DNA of 9,225 bases from JBDSEG01 sp039920165 (GTDB lineage: Bacteria > Pseudomonadota > Gammaproteobacteria > Burkholderiales > Burkholderiaceae_C), in NCBI GenBank assembly GCA_039920165.1, contig JBDSEG010000102.1, positions 1 to 9,225 of the forward strand, read 5' to 3'. The notes beneath the pieces were generated by a model. That model had not been told where the DNA came from, ran no database searches, and was given only the letters and a program-made list of their open reading frames with translations. Positions 6,965 through 9,225 of this stretch are shown one piece after another (positions within the stretch are counted from its first letter, which is position 1; the number at the start of each line of letters is the position of its first letter). A program made the translations under genes and the position numbers.

Positions 6965-7840
6965 CTACATCCCCTTGAACAGCCCGGTGAAGCTGCGGCT
7001 GACCTCAAGTTTTTCGGGCCGACCCTTCACCGCCACCAGCTGACGCCCGCGCAGGTCGCGGCTCACGCCGGCGATGAAGCGCGTATTGACGAGCGTCGAG
7101 CGGTGGATCTGCCAGAAGAGGTCGGGGTCGAGTTCGTCGACCAGCTCCTTGATCGGCTTGCGGATCAGCGCTTCCAGCGTCGCGGTCTGGACCCGGGTGT
7201 ATTTCTCGTCGGAGATGAAGAACAGCACATCCTCGACCGGAATCATCTGGATGCTTTGCCCGACCGACGCCTGGATCCAGCGCAGCGCCGGCGGTGCATC
7301 CGGGTTGAGCTTGGCGGCGAGCCTGTGCAGCAACTGCTGCATCGCGACCGGCGCGGGCGCATCGCCTGCGGTTGCCAAGTCAGCCGCCGTGTCAGGCGCG
7401 CCATCGGCGCTCGCGCTCGCGGCGCGCCGGCGCAGGTCGAGGCGCTTGCGAACCCGTTCGACCGTGAGCGCAAGGCGCTCGCGCTCGGCCGGCTTGAGCA
7501 CATAGTCGACCACGCCCTGCTCGAAGGCTTCGACCGCGTACTGGTCGTAGGCGGTGATGAAGACGATCTCGCAGCCGGGCCACTGGTCGGCGGCTTCCTC
7601 GTGGGTGGCGAGCTGGGCGATCTGGCGCGCCGCGTCGACGCCGGTCAGCCCTGGCATGCGGATATCGAGAAAGACGATGTGGGGGTGGAGGCTCTCGGTC
7701 ATCTTCACCGCTTCGAGGCCATTGCGTGCCTCGCCGACGATCTCGAGCTCCGGCCAGACCTCGGCCAGCCGGGCGCGCAACTGCTCGCGCATCAGGCGCT
7801 CGTCGTCGGCGATCAGCGCGCGCGCGGGGAAAGGGCTCAT
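6965..7840 (-). CDS. LytTR-family two-component response regulator
   Basis: This 291-residue regulator receives phosphate from the histidine kinase encoded just upstream and binds DNA through a LytTR domain. The receiver domain (about 6-134) has the acidic pair D12/D13, phospho-acceptor D59 in FLDIRMPG, T96 in FITAYDQYA and K116 in VLKPAE, all expected for an active receiver. A short extra loop (about 79-90, THEEAADQWPGC) sits before the beta-4 strand. An Ala-rich linker of about 45 residues (138-182) leads to the LytTR domain (about 187-290), with DVLFFISDEKYTRVQT and the signature FWQIHRSTLVNTRFI (242-256). The overall type is that of AlgR and YehT/BtsR. The ATG is preceded by AGGA (complement of 7848-7851) at 7 bases. 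It is 31 bp downstream of the kinase stop and convergent with the beta-barrel gene. Its targets are unknown; LytTR proteins often regulate nearby genes. Confidence 0.95.
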   Translation of the reverse strand: MSPFPARALIADDERLMREQLRARLAEVWPELEIVGEARNGLEAVKMTESLHPHIVFLDIRMPGLTGVDAARQIAQLATHEEAADQWPGCEIVFITAYDQYAVEAFEQGVVDYVLKPAERERLALTVERVRKRLDLRRRAASASADGAPDTAADLATAGDAPAPVAMQQLLHRLAAKLNPDAPPALRWIQASVGQSIQMIPVEDVLFFISDEKYTRVQTATLEALIRKPIKELVDELDPDLFWQIHRSTLVNTRFIAGVSRDLRGRQLVAVKGRPEKLEVSRSFTGLFKGM

Positions 7841-7872
7841 ACCGCGATCCTAAGGTTCTGTCGGCCGGTCAT
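7837..7872 (-). other. 11-residue mini-ORF bridging kinase stop and regulator start
   Basis: On the minus strand the kinase TGA (7874-7872) overlaps an ATG (TGATG). That ATG opens a frame reading MTGRQNLRIAV and stops at a TGA that overlaps the regulator's ATG (ATGA). The tiny ORF therefore fills the whole kinase-regulator gap with overlapping stop/start junctions at both ends and contains the regulator's AGGA ribosome binding site. It could serve translational coupling, or it could be chance. I see no sign that the peptide itself has a function. Confidence 0.2.
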
Positions 7873-9225
7873 CACGCGGCATCGCCTTCGCGCACCTGCG
7901 ACTGGTACGGCACGGTCAGCGTGACCACGGTTCCGCTCGGTGTGTTGTCGGCCACCGTCATCGACGCGCGCTTGCCATACACCAGTTGCAGCCGCTCGCG
8001 GATATTGGCCAGGCCGATGCCCGTTCCCGCGGTCGCCGCCTTGCCGAAGCCCAGTCCCGTGTCCGCGACCGTGACAGCGAGCTTGCCATGCACGATCTCG
8101 GCCCGCACTGTCAGCAGGCCGCCTTCGGGCTTGGGCTCCAGGCCGTGCTTGATCGCGTTCTCGACCAACGACTGGATCATCATCGACGGGAAGTCGGCCG
8201 ACAGCAGGCCTTCGGGCACCTGCACCTCGGTGTGCAGGCGGTCTTCCATGCGTACCTTCAGGATCTCGAGATACGGTCGGATCACGGCCATCTCGCGCCC
8301 GAGGTTGTGCGCGCTCGGATGGTTCTCGCGCATCGTCGGCATCGAGGCGCGCAGCAGCGCGATCAGGTTCTTCTGCATCGTGCTCGCGCGCGGCGGATCG
8401 GTCTCGATCAGGTGGTCGATGCTGGCGAGCGTGTTGAAAAGGAAGTGCGGCTCGACCTGCGCCTGCATCGCTGCCATCCGCGCCTCGACGACCTGGCGTT
8501 TGAGTGATTCGGACTCGGCCGTCTCGGTCGCCTGCGCAGCCTTCACCTCGGCCTGGACCCGGCCCTTGTAGGTCGCCTTCAGGATGATCGAGCCGACGAT
8601 CCACAACAGCGCGAGCTGGGTCAGGAAGCCGCCCCAGTGAACCTCGCGGGTGCGCACCTTGGCGCGCCGATCGCGGCTCAGTTCGGCGGCCGCTTCGGCG
8701 TGTGCTTCGCGAACCGCCTCGGCAGCGTCGTTCTGGGCTTCGATCGCTTCCTGCTTGGCTTCCTCGATCGCCTGCAGGATTTCCTGGCGCGCCTCGCGGC
8801 CCAGGGGCGGAGGCAGGCGGATCTCGATCTCGGAGGCGGCACTCGCCGCCGCGGATGCCGATGCGGCCGCCGCCGAGGCACTCGCGGCGGCCGCATCCTT
8901 GGCACGCGATCGGATGCGGATGCCCGAATCGTCGATCGAGATGTCGACCCCGTCGGACTTCGACCGGCCCGACCGGCCTGATGCGCCGGGCGGTGGCGGC
9001 GGTGCAGGCGGCGTGCGCACGTCGCCTGCATCGTGAATCGTCTCGGTCACGGTCCAGCTGAACGGCGGCAGCGACTGGATCAGCGCCGAGGCCAGCATCA
9101 GCAAGAAGGCGAGCAGGAAGAAGCGCTTCCACGAGATGCCAACCAGCCAGTTCGCGTAGGCGTGGAAGAAACGCACGACGCCGGCGGACAGGCGCTGCCA
9201 GCGGTCCAGGGGCGGTTGCGGCGGG
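7872..9225 (-). CDS. LytS/YehU-type sensor histidine kinase (5' end beyond window)
   Basis: This membrane sensor kinase autophosphorylates on His and pairs with the LytTR regulator 31 bp downstream. Numbering from GTG 9176 (434 residues), it has transmembrane segment 1 at about 19-36, an extracytoplasmic region of about 140 residues, segment 2 at about 182-199 (GGFLTQLALLWIVGSIIL), a helical linker (about 204-238), the His_kinase signature QVEPHFLFNTL with H244, the N-box SLVENAIKHGL (N340), DTGLGFG (372-378) and GTGIGLANIRERL (384-396). The extracytoplasmic part is not a known sensor domain: it is proline-rich (56-63), then only Ala and Ser at 95-115, then a charged helix (127-178). The start is doubtful. 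GTG 9176 has no ribosome binding site, and the frame stays open to the edge with plausible sequence (PPLDRWQRLSAGV), so the true start is probably outside. Confidence 0.95.
   Translation of the reverse strand, partial: PPQPPLDRWQRLSAGVVRFFHAYANWLVGISWKRFFLLAFLLMLASALIQSLPPFSWTVTETIHDAGDVRTPPAPPPPPGASGRSGRSKSDGVDISIDDSGIRIRSRAKDAAAASASAAAASASAAASAASEIEIRLPPPLGREARQEILQAIEEAKQEAIEAQNDAAEAVREAHAEAAAELSRDRRAKVRTREVHWGGFLTQLALLWIVGSIILKATYKGRVQAEVKAAQATETAESESLKRQVVEARMAAMQAQVEPHFLFNTLASIDHLIETDPPRASTMQKNLIALLRASMPTMRENHPSAHNLGREMAVIRPYLEILKVRMEDRLHTEVQVPEGLLSADFPSMMIQSLVENAIKHGLEPKPEGGLLTVRAEIVHGKLAVTVADTGLGFGKAATAGTGIGLANIRERLQLVYGKRASMTVADNTPSGTVVTLTVPYQSQVREGDAA
8832..8894 (-). repeat. Ala/Ser-only low-complexity tract in the kinase
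   Basis: This stretch encodes 21 consecutive residues, 15 Ala and 6 Ser, in the extracytoplasmic part of the histidine kinase. At the DNA level it is not a simple tandem repeat because codons vary, but the 9-mer GGCACTCGC occurs at 8838-8846 and 8877-8885, 39 bp (13 codons) apart in the same frame. This suggests an old duplication or slippage event that has since drifted. Confidence 0.6.

Noticed and set aside
7103..8571. Long plus-strand frames opposite the regulator and kinase (7103-7924 and 7726-8571)
   Set aside because: The minus-strand proteins carry complete receiver, LytTR and histidine kinase motifs. The plus-strand translations show none and are composition shadows.

Overview
This GC-rich, densely coding window looks chromosomal and betaproteobacterial. 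The best taxonomic evidence is the ATP synthase beta fragment, whose DELSPED loop (DELSEED in E. coli) and C-terminus closely match what I recall of Burkholderiales/Rhodocyclales proteins. The Rep-type helicase, the envelope genes and the LytTR pair all fit a Gram-negative host. I see no insertion sequence, prophage, CRISPR array, tRNA or rRNA.

Layout, left to right. (1) 1-1542, + strand: the distal end of the ATP synthase operon, a 5'-truncated atpD followed by complete atpC. (2) 1554-2564, - strand: an AEC-family membrane transporter, convergent with atpC across 11 bp. (3) 2563-4686, + strand: a Rep-like DNA helicase whose ATG overlaps the transporter's ATG head to head in the sequence CATG. 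(4) 4687-4848: a short intergenic stretch. (5) 4849-6934, + strand: a two-gene envelope operon made of a secreted LolA-like lipoprotein-sorting-type protein and a predicted outer-membrane beta-barrel protein. The second gene starts at TTG 4 bp after the first one stops, behind a clear GGAG ribosome binding site. (6) 6965-9225, - strand: a LytS/YehU-type sensor histidine kinase followed by a LytTR-family response regulator, convergent with the envelope operon. The kinase is still open at the right edge.

Most of the content is housekeeping or of recognised families. The histidine kinase and LytTR regulator almost certainly work as a pair: membrane signal, phosphotransfer to Asp59, then DNA binding. 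The LolA-like protein and the beta-barrel probably act together in the envelope. Proteins of this kind usually accompany an inner-membrane RND/MMPL or FtsX-type transporter, and none is encoded next to them here.

I found no clear new system. The points most worth checking are the envelope pair without a transporter, the low-complexity Pro/Ala/Ser extracytoplasmic segment of the kinase, the overlapping divergent start codons, and an 11-residue mini-ORF that bridges kinase and regulator through overlapping stop/start codons.
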